Shown: positions 18,834-27,611, counted from the first letter of the stretch. The stretch is 64,000 nt of DNA from Neisseria leonii (GCF_028776105.2 NZ_CP145606.1:1488001-1552000), one strand, 5' to 3'. Numbers and translations: made by a program. Notes: generated from the sequence alone by a model not told the origin.

Positions 18834-19064
18834 GGCCGTCTGAAAATAGTACGCAGCGCTATTTCTGCGAAACGAAAACCGCGAGACGTGTCGTTTCTGT
18901 ACAGCAAAACGGGCAAAGCGGGTCTCTGCATCACCAACATGCGGAACGGAAACGGCGCACCATGCCGTTTCCGGCGAAGCCAAAACAAGGACGGCGGGTT
19001 TAGCTTGCCAGCAACTGCGTTTTAGCTTTGCAGAAATAGTGCTGCGCACTATTTTCAGACGGCC
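18834..19064. repeat. MITE-like element with DUS-headed 46-bp terminal inverted repeats
   Basis: The 423-bp gap between the ABC permease and the LOG gene holds this 231-bp element and no gene. Its left end (18834-18879) and right end (19019-19064) match in inverted orientation at 41 of 46 positions. Each end starts with the DUS, continues AAAATAGT.CGCAGC.CTATTT, itself an internal hairpin, and then CTGC.AA.C.AAAAC. The interior carries more degenerate pieces of the GTTTCTGCG/AAAAC family. No transposase is encoded. A degenerate REP-like palindrome lies just left (near 18783). Confidence 0.8.
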
Positions 19065-19129
19065 TGCCGCTTGCACCGGCAGCCGAATCGGGTTATAAAA
19101 AAACCGCCATCCACAACCGAACCGCCATT

Positions 19130-19861
19130 ATGTCCCTGCAACAAAAACTCCCCTCCCCCATGCTCACCGACGGCACGCGCCGCGAAATCTGGTCGAAAGA
19201 AAGCTACCACCTGCTGAAAATCCTGTCGGAATTTGTCGAAGCGGGCGAAGAGCTGCGTGCCATCCAGCCTGCCGTCAGCATTTACGGCAGCGCGCGCACG
19301 CCGGCCGACCACCCCGACTACCTGCTTACCGAACGCCTGTCACGCAAGCTCTCCGACGCGGGTTTCAGCGTGATTTCCGGCGGCGGCCCCGGCATTATGG
19401 AAGCGGCCAACAAAGGCGCGCACGCGGGCAAAAGCCCCGCCGTCGGCCTGAACATCGAACTGCCGCACGAACAGAGTGCCAACACCTATCAGGATTTGTC
19501 GGTCAATTTCCAGCACTTTTTCCCGCGCAAAGTCATGTTTGTCAAACACGCGGTGGCCTATGTCGTCATGCCCGGCGGCTTCGGCACGCTGGACGAGCTG
19601 TTTGAAAGTCTGACACTGGTTCAAACCGGAAAAATCCCGCTGCGCCCCGTTATTCTGGTGGGACGCAGTTTCTGGCAGGGGCTGGTCGACTGGATACGCA
19701 GCCAACTGCTGACACGCAGACTGATCAGCCCGGGCGATTTGGATCTGTTTGAAATCATTGACGACGAAGACGAAATCATCGCCAAAATCTTCGCCCACTA
19801 CGAGCAATGCGCGGGCGGTTTCTGCATCTCGCCCGAATCGGATTGGGAACTGGGTCTCTAA
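19130..19861 (+). CDS. LOG family protein, nucleotide 5'-monophosphate nucleosidase type (TIGR00730)
   Basis: A 243-residue Rossmann-fold protein of the lysine-decarboxylase-like LOG family. Members hydrolyse nucleoside monophosphates to base and ribose 5-phosphate. The two hallmarks are GGGPGIMEAANKGA (about 84-97) and PGGFGTLDELFE (about 147-158), the latter the PGGxGTxxE active-site motif. The first 50 residues are an extension seen in longer family members (compare PpnN-type proteins). It stands alone; the base released in vivo is not known from sequence. Confidence 0.9.
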   Translation: MSLQQKLPSPMLTDGTRREIWSKESYHLLKILSEFVEAGEELRAIQPAVSIYGSARTPADHPDYLLTERLSRKLSDAGFSVISGGGPGIMEAANKGAHAGKSPAVGLNIELPHEQSANTYQDLSVNFQHFFPRKVMFVKHAVAYVVMPGGFGTLDELFESLTLVQTGKIPLRPVILVGRSFWQGLVDWIRSQLLTRRLISPGDLDLFEIIDDEDEIIAKIFAHYEQCAGGFCISPESDWELGL

Positions 19862-19996
19862 ATGTCCGCATACACGCCGCCACGGCGTGTTTTTTCGGCA
19901 ATATAACCAAAACCGTCCGCCACATAGCCAAAGATTCTTTCTCTTTTACAGCCGCAATCCGTACAGTCGGCGCATACCGTTTTCAAGGAAACCGCC

Positions 19997-21001
19997 ATGC
20001 GCCGCCTGTCCCTCCTGCTTGCCGCTTTTTTGTTGTCCGCCTGCACGCCCGAATCCGCCGCACCCGCCGCCGACAGCGGCCTGATGAACGTGTCCTACGA
20101 TGTTTCGCGCGACTTCTTCAAAGACTACAACCCGCTGTTTCAGACGGCCAACCCGCAGGCGGGTACGGTCAAACAGTCGCACGGCGGTTCCAGCAAACAG
20201 GCTCTGGCCGTCGCCAACGGCCTGGCGGCCGATGTCGTGACCCTGAATCAGGAATCCGACATCGAGCTGCTGGTGCAGAAAGGTCTGGTCAAGCCCGACT
20301 GGGCGCAGGCATTCCCCAACCGTGCCGTCCCGTTCACCAGCACCACCGTCTTTCTGGTGCGCAAAGGCAATCCGAAGCAGATCCGCGACTGGGCGGATTT
20401 ATCCCGCGACGGCGTGCAGATTGTTATAGCCAATCCGAAAGTTTCGGGCAACGGCCGCTATGCCTTTCTGGCCGCCTACGGTGCCGCGCTGAAACAGCAC
20501 GGCGGCAATGAAGCGGCCGCACAGGCACAGACGCAGCGGCTGCTGGCCAATGTGGCCGTGCTGGAAAACGGCGGCCGCGCGGCCACCACCACCTTTATCC
20601 AACGGGAAATCGGCGATGTGTTAATCAACGCCGAAAATGAACTGAAACACACCGCCCGCCAATTCTCCGATGCAGGCTACGAGGTTGTTTATCCGAGTTA
20701 TTCCGTCGCCATCAACAGCCCCGTAGCCGTTGTGGACAGCGTTGCGGACAAGCGCGGCACCCGCAAAGCGGCCGAAGCCTACCTGAACGGCCTGTGGACG
20801 AAACCGGCACAGGAACTGGCCGCCCGCAACAGCCTGCGCCCCGCAGACCCCGGCGTGCGCGCCGCCTACGCTGCCGATTTCCCGCCGGTCGAAACCTTCC
20901 GGGCCGACGAACTGTTCGGCTCATGGCAGAACATCATGCAGCAGTTTTTCGCCGACGGCGCACTGTTCGACCGGCTGTATACCCGCAGCCGCACGCCATA
21001 G
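19997..21001 (+). CDS. sbp: Sulfate-binding ABC transporter lipoprotein
   Basis: A 334-residue substrate-binding protein of the sulfate/thiosulfate class. The lipobox LLSAC ends at residue 15, so the mature protein is membrane-anchored rather than free, unlike E. coli Sbp. Family landmarks are NVSYDVSRDFFKDYNPLF, the GGSSKQALAVANGL ligand loop, the NPKVSGNGRYAFLAAYG block and GDVLINAENE. An AAGGAAA site precedes the ATG. No cysT, cysW or cysA gene is adjacent, so the membrane and ATPase parts must be encoded elsewhere. A LFQTA segment is DUS-encoded. Confidence 0.92.
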   Translation: MRRLSLLLAAFLLSACTPESAAPAADSGLMNVSYDVSRDFFKDYNPLFQTANPQAGTVKQSHGGSSKQALAVANGLAADVVTLNQESDIELLVQKGLVKPDWAQAFPNRAVPFTSTTVFLVRKGNPKQIRDWADLSRDGVQIVIANPKVSGNGRYAFLAAYGAALKQHGGNEAAAQAQTQRLLANVAVLENGGRAATTTFIQREIGDVLINAENELKHTARQFSDAGYEVVYPSYSVAINSPVAVVDSVADKRGTRKAAEAYLNGLWTKPAQELAARNSLRPADPGVRAAYAADFPPVETFRADELFGSWQNIMQQFFADGALFDRLYTRSRTP

Positions 21002-21024
21002 CCTGCGTGCCCCGCCTGTACAAC

Positions 21025-21295
21025 AGGCCGTCTGAAAGACAGGGGCAATTGTCTGTGAAGCCAAAACAGCAGAAAATGCGTTTGCAGACGGCCTGCATGA
21101 CAGACGTAGGTCGGATTATCGAATCCTGCTGCATCGATAAAAAACCGATGTTGTCGGATTCGGATACCTGGCCGGCGCAGTTTCCGTGCGCAGAAACGCT
21201 CTTTGCCTGTTTCAGCTGCGCACTGTTTTAGCTGCGCAGAAACTGCGTTTTAGCTCCGCAGAAACTCGCTTCGCTCGTTTTCAGACGGTCTGCTT
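21025..21295. repeat. DUS and GCGCAGAAACTGCGTTTTAGC repeats between sbp and iclR
   Basis: The 307-bp gap contains no gene. It has DUS at about 21025 and 21085, a broken REP-like palindrome at 21106-21127 (one arm GTAGGTCGGATTATCGAATCC, other arm eroded), another fragment near 21151, and at 21205-21295 three inverted copies of the GTTTCTGCGNAGCTAAAAC module ending in a degenerate DUS. These look like decayed copies of the element at 18834-19064. Confidence 0.6.
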
Positions 21296-21308
21296 GGCGT
21301 TTTGCCCC

Positions 21309-22082
21309 TTAGTCTTGCAGTTCAAACAGCAGTTTGCCCAGCTCCTGAGCAGCCTGCTGCATATCGGGCAGAAAGGCGAGCAGGTCGGGCAGGCGCTTGC
21401 GTATCGTGGGTGCATGGGTGTAGAGGCCGCCGGTAAACCGGCCGCTGCCGTCGTACACCGGTACGGCAAAGCCGACCATGCCGGCGATAAATTCTTCATT
21501 ATCCACACCATAACCGCGCTGCTCCGTCTGGCGTACATCGTATTCCAAATCGGGCAGGGCGGATAAGGTATTCTGCGTCATGCGGGTCAGCGGCAGGTGC
21601 GCCAGCAGGCGGCGGCGTTTGTGGGCGGGTAGCGTACTCAGATAGAGCTTGCCGCCTGCGGTGCAGTAGAGCGGAACCTGTGTGCCGCTGGGCAGATAAA
21701 CTTGAAGCGGCCAGTTGGTCTGCACACGGTCGGCATAAGTCATCATATTGCCGTGCGGCACGGTAATACCGCAGGTTTCGCCGATTTTTGCCGACAGTGC
21801 GCCCAACAGGGCTTCGCGTTCTGCTTTGTAATGCCTGTTTTGCCAGATATTGACACTTAGACGCAGGGCGCGGCTCCCCGGTACGATACCGCCCTGAATA
21901 TCCTGACGGATAAACTGTCCGTTTTCCAGCAGTTGCAGCAGGCGGTGCAGGCTCGGTTTGGGAATATCCAAGTCCTGAATCAAATCCTGCGGTGCAAGCG
22001 GCCGCCCGGCTGCGGCTACCGCTTCGATAATTTCCAATACGCGCAGAATCGACGATCCGCGCTCGCGGTTGTTTCCAGCCAT
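21309..22082 (-). CDS. IclR-family transcriptional regulator
   Basis: A 257-residue regulator. The N-terminal winged helix-turn-helix (about 8-70) contains SSILRVLEIIEAVAAAGRPLAPQDLIQDLDIPKPSLHRLLQLL, and the C-terminal GAF-like effector domain has the family stretches CGITVPHG, VPLYCTAGGKLYLSTLP and GYGVDNEEFIAGMVGFAVPVYD. It is divergent from the permease gene and next to a hydroxy-acid catabolism cassette, so it is the obvious candidate for controlling it. Two near-identical palindromes before the permease operon and before the dehydrogenase at 27.6 kb are candidate operators. Confidence 0.93.
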   Translation of the reverse strand: MAGNNRERGSSILRVLEIIEAVAAAGRPLAPQDLIQDLDIPKPSLHRLLQLLENGQFIRQDIQGGIVPGSRALRLSVNIWQNRHYKAEREALLGALSAKIGETCGITVPHGNMMTYADRVQTNWPLQVYLPSGTQVPLYCTAGGKLYLSTLPAHKRRRLLAHLPLTRMTQNTLSALPDLEYDVRQTEQRGYGVDNEEFIAGMVGFAVPVYDGSGRFTGGLYTHAPTIRKRLPDLLAFLPDMQQAAQELGKLLFELQD

Positions 22083-22210
22083 CTTTCAAATCCAATCAAC
22101 AATAGTAAGTTCTGCAAGCGGTTTTGTTATTTTCATTAAAAATCAATTATATAAAAAATAACTGATGAAGGGTATCAGAAAAAATCATTTCTCTTCTGAT
22201 TCGGGTTACC

Positions 22211-22253
22211 ATATTTTATAAATCGATACAAAATGTATCGATTTATAAAATAT
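22211..22253. promoter_or_regulatory. Perfect 20-bp inverted repeat before the GntP permease operon
   Basis: ATATTTTATAAATCGATACA (22211-22230), spacer AAA, then its exact reverse complement (22234-22253), 25 bases before the permease ATG. The core AAATCGATACAAAATGTATC matches the site at 27664-27689. Probable operator of the neighbouring IclR regulator; the binding is inference. Confidence 0.75.
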
Positions 22254-22278
22254 TAAATAAAAAGAGGAGGAGGGAATC

Positions 22279-23670
22279 ATGTTGAGCTTATCAGGCATTG
22301 TCTTATCGCTGCTTCTGCTGATGTATCTGGCCTATCGGGGCATCAGCGTGCTGATATTGGCACCGCTCTTGGCGATGCTGGCGGTAGTGTTCGGCGCGCC
22401 GGGCAACGAGCTTTTGGGAACCTACACACAGGTCTTTATGCAGGGCATGGGTGGGTTTGCGGTTAAGTTTTTTCCGGTTTTCCTGTTGGGTGCGGTATTC
22501 GGCAAGCTGATGGAGGATTCGGGTGCGGCGCACAGTATTGCTTATGCGCTGGTAAACCGTTTCGGCAGGCAGAAAGCCCTGTTGTCGATTATTGCCGCGT
22601 CGGCGGTACTGACTTACGGCGGGGTATCGGTATTTGTTGTAACGTTTGCCGTTTATCCGATTGCCGCCGCGCTGTTTCGGGAAATCGATATTCCGAAACG
22701 CCTGATTCCGGGGGCGGTTGCTGTCGGTGCGCTGACGTTTACCATGACAGCCATGCCGGGCACGCCGTCGATTCAGAATGCGATTCCGATGCCGTATTTT
22801 GCGACGGACGCCTTTGCCGCACCCGGTTTGGGTGTGATGGCGGGAGCGGTGATGTTGGCGGGCGGCGTATGGTGGATGCAGCGCCGTCTGAAAAGCGCGC
22901 TGGCGGCAGGCGAGGGTTACGGTTGCCATGATGATGCCGGTGTCAGGGAACAGGATTTCAGCCATCTGCCGGCTTTATGGCAGGCGCTGGTGCCGATTGC
23001 GGTCGTGATTGTGCTGAATTATGTGTTGAGCAAATTCGTTTTTCCCATGATGGATACGGCTTATCTGGCCGATAAGAAATTTGGTGCGACCTCGCTGAAT
23101 GCGGTATCGGGTCTGTGGGCGATTATCACGGCTTTGCTGGCAGGCTGTCTGATCTTGGTGTTTGCCAACCTGAAATATTGGCGCAATTTGAAAAAAACAC
23201 TTAATGAAGGTGCCATGGGTTCGCTGCTGCCGATTTTCAACACGGCTTCCGAAGTGGGTTACGGATCGGTTATTGCTTCTTTGGCCGGTTTTGTGATTCT
23301 GCGCGACTTTATGGTCGGCCTGTCGCCGGACAACCCGCTGATTTCCGAAGCGGTCGTGATTAATGTGATGGCGGGGATTACCGGTTCGGCATCGGGCGGT
23401 ATGAGTATTGCGCTCAATGCGATGGGGGAAACCTATATGCAGTTGGCACAGCAGGCCGGTATTTCGCCGGAATTGATGCACCGTGTGGCATCGATTGCAT
23501 CGGGCGGTTTGGACGCACTGCCGCACAACGGCGCGGTCATCACCATGCTGGCCATTTGCGGTTTGACCCACAAAGAATCGTATCTGGATATTTTTGTCGT
23601 GGCCGTTGCGGTACCGCTGGCGGCGTTAGCGGCGGTGATTGCCGCCGGTACGCTGTGGGGTGCGTTTTGA
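22279..23670 (+). CDS. GntP-family permease for a gluconate-like or hydroxy acid
   Basis: A 463-residue inner-membrane transporter with about 12-14 hydrophobic segments. It matches the GntP family (gluconate, D-serine and 3-hydroxybutyrate-type symporters), with the characteristic FGKLMEDSGAAHSIAYALV, the TMTAMPGTPSIQNAIP region and ITGSASGGMSIALNAMG near the C terminus. Its operon partners are dehydrogenases for short hydroxy acids, so a 3-hydroxy acid is more likely than gluconate. A strong AGAGGAGGAGGG lies before the ATG. It is divergent from the IclR gene. Confidence 0.88.
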   Translation: MLSLSGIVLSLLLLMYLAYRGISVLILAPLLAMLAVVFGAPGNELLGTYTQVFMQGMGGFAVKFFPVFLLGAVFGKLMEDSGAAHSIAYALVNRFGRQKALLSIIAASAVLTYGGVSVFVVTFAVYPIAAALFREIDIPKRLIPGAVAVGALTFTMTAMPGTPSIQNAIPMPYFATDAFAAPGLGVMAGAVMLAGGVWWMQRRLKSALAAGEGYGCHDDAGVREQDFSHLPALWQALVPIAVVIVLNYVLSKFVFPMMDTAYLADKKFGATSLNAVSGLWAIITALLAGCLILVFANLKYWRNLKKTLNEGAMGSLLPIFNTASEVGYGSVIASLAGFVILRDFMVGLSPDNPLISEAVVINVMAGITGSASGGMSIALNAMGETYMQLAQQAGISPELMHRVASIASGGLDALPHNGAVITMLAICGLTHKESYLDIFVVAVAVPLAALAAVIAAGTLWGAF

Positions 23671-23718
23671 TTTTCAGACGGCCTTTCCGACTCTGTACCT
23701 ACATCTGAGGAGAAAATC

Positions 23719-24882
23719 ATGACTACTACACAAACCGTTATTCTGCCGCGCATGATGCAGATCGGACAGGGAGCCTGCGCGAAACTGCCCGATTTTGTGC
23801 GGGCGGCGGGCGGTAGCAAACCGCTGCTGATTACCGATAAAACGATGGTGCAGTTGGGTTATGCGGATCAGGTACTGACCTTGCTGCACGAAGCAGGGCT
23901 GGGTGCCGATGTGTACGACGATACTGTGCCGGAGCCGACGGCTGCTTCGATTGAGGACGGGGCGGCAATGGTGCGCGGCGGCGGCTACGACCTCATCATC
24001 GCATTGGGCGGCGGCAGCCCGATAGACAGTGCCAAAGCCATTGCCGTATTGGGCAAATACGGCGGCACGATACGCGATTACTGCTTCCCGCGTCAGGTCA
24101 ACGAAGCCGCGCTGCCGTTGATTGCCATACCGACTACGGCGGGAACGGGTTCCGAGTGCAGCAAGGTAACGGTGATTACCGATGATGCCGCCAGCGAAAA
24201 GCTGCTGTGTGTCGGTACGGCCTTTATGCCTGCCGCCGCCATTGTCGATTACACATTCAGCCTGAGTGTGCCGCCGCGCACCACCGCCGATACCGGTATC
24301 GACGCGCTGACCCATGCCGTTGAAGCCTATGTCAGCCGCAAAGCGGGCCTGTACAGCGATATGCAGGCACTGGCTGCCATGCGCCTGATCGGCGGTCATC
24401 TGCGTACGGCTTATCGCGACGGCGGCAACCGTGCCGCCCGCGAAGCCATGATGCTGGGTTCGACACTGGCAGGCATTGCGTTCAATAACGCATCGGTGGC
24501 ATTGGTACACGGCATGAGCCGTCCGATCGGCGCGTTTTTCCATGTGCCGCACGGCTTGTCGAACGCCATGCTGCTGCCCGCCGTTACCGCCTATTCCCTG
24601 CCTGCCGCGCCGGAGCGGTATGCCGACTGCGCGCGTGCCGTCGGTGCGGCAGGAACGGCGGACGATACGGATACGGCCAACCGCAAACTGCTTGATGAGT
24701 TGATTGCCTTAAACCGCGAGTTGAAAGTGCCGACTTTGGCCGAATTCGGCGTAGCCAAAGCCGATTTTGAGGCGGTGGTGGAAACGATGGCCGAACAGGC
24801 GCTGGCATCGGGTTCGCCCGCCAATAACCCGCGCGTGCCGCCGAAAGAAGATATTGTTGCGCTGTACCGTTCGCTCTGGTGA
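23719..24882 (+). CDS. Iron-containing alcohol dehydrogenase (class III)
   Basis: A 387-residue NAD(P)-dependent dehydrogenase of the DhaT/hydroxybutyrate dehydrogenase group. The nucleotide-binding loop is ALGGGSPIDSAKA, and IPTTAGTGSECS follows. Metal ligands are visible as D195 and H199 (GIDALTHAVEAY), H264 (LVHGM) and H278 (HVPHG). It lies 48 bases after the permease gene and starts behind GAGGAGAAAATC, so it is cotranscribed. In context it probably oxidises an imported hydroxy acid or diol to a semialdehyde that the following dehydrogenase consumes; the substrate is inference. Confidence 0.9.
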   Translation: MTTTQTVILPRMMQIGQGACAKLPDFVRAAGGSKPLLITDKTMVQLGYADQVLTLLHEAGLGADVYDDTVPEPTAASIEDGAAMVRGGGYDLIIALGGGSPIDSAKAIAVLGKYGGTIRDYCFPRQVNEAALPLIAIPTTAGTGSECSKVTVITDDAASEKLLCVGTAFMPAAAIVDYTFSLSVPPRTTADTGIDALTHAVEAYVSRKAGLYSDMQALAAMRLIGGHLRTAYRDGGNRAAREAMMLGSTLAGIAFNNASVALVHGMSRPIGAFFHVPHGLSNAMLLPAVTAYSLPAAPERYADCARAVGAAGTADDTDTANRKLLDELIALNRELKVPTLAEFGVAKADFEAVVETMAEQALASGSPANNPRVPPKEDIVALYRSLW

Positions 24883-24940
24883 GCGTTTTGCCGGTTTGAG
24901 CTTCGTATTTTCAGACGGCCTTTTCCGCTGACTCCGAATC

Positions 24941-24987
24941 AGGCCGTCTGAAAACGAGCGCAGCGGGTTTCTGCGAAGCTAAAACCG
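24941..24987. repeat. DUS plus GTTTCTGCGAAGCTAAAAC module
   Basis: AGGCCGTCTGAAAACGAGCG followed by CAGCGG and GTTTCTGCGAAGCTAAAACC sits in the gap between the iron dehydrogenase and the semialdehyde dehydrogenase. A reversed DUS lies about 30 bases before it (24908). It is one of the cleanest single copies of this repeat family and may weaken readthrough within the operon. Confidence 0.75.
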
Positions 24988-25022
24988 GTGTTTGTGATGA
25001 TTATTGTAAAAGGAGAAACATC

Positions 25023-26525
25023 ATGTCCCATATTGTCGGCCATTTTATCGGCGGAAAAACCGTTCACGATGCCGCCTCTGTCCAAGATGTGTACAACCCT
25101 TCTACCGGTGCGGTCGCTCGACAGGTGGCGTTGGCGGGAAAGGCTACCGTGGAAGCTGCGGTGGCGGCGGCGCAGGCCGCTTTTCCCGAATGGCGCAAAA
25201 CGCCTGTATTGAAGCGGGCGCGCATCATGTTCCGCTACAAAGAACTGCTGGAGCAGAACCGCGACAAAATCTGTGCCTTAATCGGCGAGGAGCACGGCAA
25301 AATCGTCCACGATGCCGCCGGCGAGTTGCAGCGCGGTATTGAGAATGTCGAATTTGCCTGTGCCGCCCCCGAGATGCTGAAAGGGGAGTACAGCAAAAAC
25401 GTCGGCCCCGAGATTGATTCGTGGAGCGATTTCCAGCCTTTGGGCGTGGTGGCCGGGATTACGCCGTTCAATTTTCCCGCGATGGTGCCGCTGTGGATGT
25501 TTCCGCTGGCCATTGTCTGCGGCAATACTTTTGTCTTGAAGCCGTCTGAACGCGACCCCAGCGTGTGCCTGCTGTTGGCGCAGCTGATGCAGGAAGCGGG
25601 TTTGCCCGACGGGGTGTTGAATGTAGTCAACGGCGGCAGAGAGGCGGTCGATACGCTGCTGGCCGACCCGCGCGTGCAGGCAGTCAGCTTTGTCGGTTCG
25701 ACCCCCGTCGCCAAATATGTTTACGCCACGGCGACTGCCAACGGCAAACGCTGTCAGGCGATGGGCGGGGCGAAAAACCATGCCGTCGTTCTGCCCGATG
25801 CCGACTTGGACAATGTCGTCAATTCCCTGCTGGGGGCGGCATTCGGCTCTTCGGGCGAACGCTGCATGGCTTTATCGGTAGCCGTGGCGGTGGGAGATGC
25901 AACGGCAGACCGTATGGTGGCGGGCATCAAAGCGGGTATGCGGCATCTGAAAACCGGCCCGTTTTCCGATGCGGCCAACCATTTCGGTCCGCTGATTACC
26001 GCCGCACACAAAGCCAAAGTGGAGGACTACATCGCAGGTGCGCAGGCTCAGGGAGCCGAAATCGTTGTCGACGGACGCAATCCGTCCGTACCGGCCGGTT
26101 ATGAAAACGGTTTTTATCTGGGTGCGACATTAATCGACCGCGTTACGCCCGATATGGTGAGTTATCGGGAAGAGATTTTCGGCCCCGTGTTGCAGGTGGT
26201 CCGTGTGGACACTATGCAGGAAGCGATGGATTTGATTGACGGGCATATTTACGGCAACGGTACCTGCATCTACACCCGCGACGGCGAAGCCGCACGTTAT
26301 TTTGCCGACCGCGTATCGGCAGGTATGGTCGGCATCAATATCCCGCTGCCCGTACCGGTGGCCTACCACAGTTTCGGCGGTTGGAAGCAGTCGATGTTCG
26401 GCGATTTGGGGACTTACGGCCCTGACGGTACCCGCTTCTACACCCGCCGCAAAACCGTTACCCAGCGCTGGCCGACCGCCGAAGTGCGCGAGGGCGCGGT
26501 ATTCGCCATGCCGGTTTTGGGTTGA
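25023..26525 (+). CDS. mmsA: CoA-acylating methylmalonate-semialdehyde dehydrogenase
   Basis: MmsA oxidises methylmalonate semialdehyde to propionyl-CoA, or malonate semialdehyde to acetyl-CoA, with NAD+ and CoA. The 500-residue ALDH has the MMSDH-specific PFNFPAMVPLWMFPLAIVCGN segment and the catalytic cysteine C281 in GSSGERCMAL. In the MMSDH family this lacks the general-base glutamate of ordinary ALDHs, consistent with MGGAKNHAVV replacing the usual ELGGK motif. AAAGGAGAAACATC precedes the ATG. The run of permease, iron dehydrogenase and this gene ends with a perfect DUS palindrome. Confidence 0.95.
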   Translation: MSHIVGHFIGGKTVHDAASVQDVYNPSTGAVARQVALAGKATVEAAVAAAQAAFPEWRKTPVLKRARIMFRYKELLEQNRDKICALIGEEHGKIVHDAAGELQRGIENVEFACAAPEMLKGEYSKNVGPEIDSWSDFQPLGVVAGITPFNFPAMVPLWMFPLAIVCGNTFVLKPSERDPSVCLLLAQLMQEAGLPDGVLNVVNGGREAVDTLLADPRVQAVSFVGSTPVAKYVYATATANGKRCQAMGGAKNHAVVLPDADLDNVVNSLLGAAFGSSGERCMALSVAVAVGDATADRMVAGIKAGMRHLKTGPFSDAANHFGPLITAAHKAKVEDYIAGAQAQGAEIVVDGRNPSVPAGYENGFYLGATLIDRVTPDMVSYREEIFGPVLQVVRVDTMQEAMDLIDGHIYGNGTCIYTRDGEAARYFADRVSAGMVGINIPLPVPVAYHSFGGWKQSMFGDLGTYGPDGTRFYTRRKTVTQRWPTAEVREGAVFAMPVLG

Positions 26526-26554
26526 GGCGGGCAGCCCGTACGGCAGCTCTGTCC

Positions 26555-26597
26555 AGGCCGTCTGAAAATAGTGCGTAGCACTATTTTCAGACGGCCT
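26555..26597 (+). terminator. Perfect 20-bp DUS palindrome after mmsA
   Basis: AGGCCGTCTGAAAATAGTGC, loop GTA, then its exact reverse complement. The stem combines the DUS with the AATAGTGC/GCACTATT core that also occurs in the 18834-19064 element. It probably terminates the mmsA operon; as it is symmetric it may also stop the convergent mmsB transcript. Confidence 0.75.
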
Positions 26598-26684
26598 CTG
26601 CCATGTCTCAAAACCGCGCCGGTCTTGCATCCATTCCGGCCGGAAAGCGGCACACTGCTTCGGCTGCCCGTATACCGGCAAACC

Positions 26685-27611
26685 TTACCGCCGGGGCAGA
26701 ACCTGCGGCAGATACTCGCCCAATACGGCGGAAAAATCCAAACTGCCGTTTTGGGTATCGGCAGCAAAATGCTCATACATCTGCCGCGCCTGTTCCCCCA
26801 TCGGCGTTTCCAGCCCCGCCGATTCGGACAATCCGGCCGCCAGCCGTAAATCTTTCAGCATCAACCTGCTCGAAAAACCGTTACGGTAAGCATTTGCCGC
26901 CGGTACATTTTTCATCGCGCCGGGATACGGGTTATAGACATTCAGCACCCAATTACCGCCGGAACTTTTCGCCATAATATCGGACAGCACCGACGCGTCC
27001 AGCCCGCTTCTGACGCCCAGCGCAATAGCCTCTGCCGTTCCCGTCATCAATATGCCCAACAGCATATTGTTGCAGATTTTGGCAGTCTGCCCCGCACCAC
27101 AGCCCCCTGCATGAAAAACATTGCGACCCATGGCCTGCAACAGAGGCAAAGCACGCTCGAAATCGGCAGTTTCCGCGCCGACCATAAAACTGAGGGTTGC
27201 CGCTGCCGCACCCGCCGTACCACCCGACACCGGCGCATCGGCAAAAGCAATGCCGCGCTTGACCGCCTCTGCCGCCACCAAACGGGCATCATCTGCCGCA
27301 ATCGTACTGCAATCAACAGCCAGTGCACCTGCGGATAAAACGTCCAATATCCCTTTGCCGCCCTCTGCACCCAAGTAAACAGCCTTTACCTGCCTGCCGT
27401 CCGGCAGCATGGTAATGACGGCATCTGCCCCCTCTGCCGCCTGATGCGGCGTAACACTGTGATACGCCCCCTGCGCCACCAAAGCCGATACTGCTTCGGC
27501 ATTCACATCGGCTACACTGACCCGGTAACCCTGCTTCAACAGATTCACCGCCATTGGTGCACCCATATTGCCCAACCCGATAAAAGCGATATGCGGCATA
27601 TCCGGTTTCAT
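26685..27611 (-). CDS. mmsB: 3-hydroxyisobutyrate dehydrogenase-type beta-hydroxyacid dehydrogenase
   Basis: A 308-residue NAD(P)-dependent oxidoreductase. The Rossmann motif GLGNMGAPMAVNLLKQGY (about 12-29) is typical of the beta-hydroxyacid dehydrogenases, as are DAPVSGGTAGAAAATLSFMVGG-like substrate loop DAPVSGGTAGA (about 125-135) and the catalytic lysine in GAGQTAKICNNML (about 177). MmsB makes methylmalonate semialdehyde from 3-hydroxyisobutyrate; relatives act on 3-hydroxypropionate or glycerate. GGAGGA precedes the ATG. It converges on mmsA and has its own copy of the candidate operator upstream. Confidence 0.9.
   Translation of the reverse strand: MKPDMPHIAFIGLGNMGAPMAVNLLKQGYRVSVADVNAEAVSALVAQGAYHSVTPHQAAEGADAVITMLPDGRQVKAVYLGAEGGKGILDVLSAGALAVDCSTIAADDARLVAAEAVKRGIAFADAPVSGGTAGAAAATLSFMVGAETADFERALPLLQAMGRNVFHAGGCGAGQTAKICNNMLLGILMTGTAEAIALGVRSGLDASVLSDIMAKSSGGNWVLNVYNPYPGAMKNVPAANAYRNGFSSRLMLKDLRLAAGLSESAGLETPMGEQARQMYEHFAADTQNGSLDFSAVLGEYLPQVLPRR

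Noticed and set aside
18834..19064. Correia repeat (CREE)
   Set aside because: The termini begin with DUS and AATAGT rather than TATAGTGGATTAA, so it is a different element.
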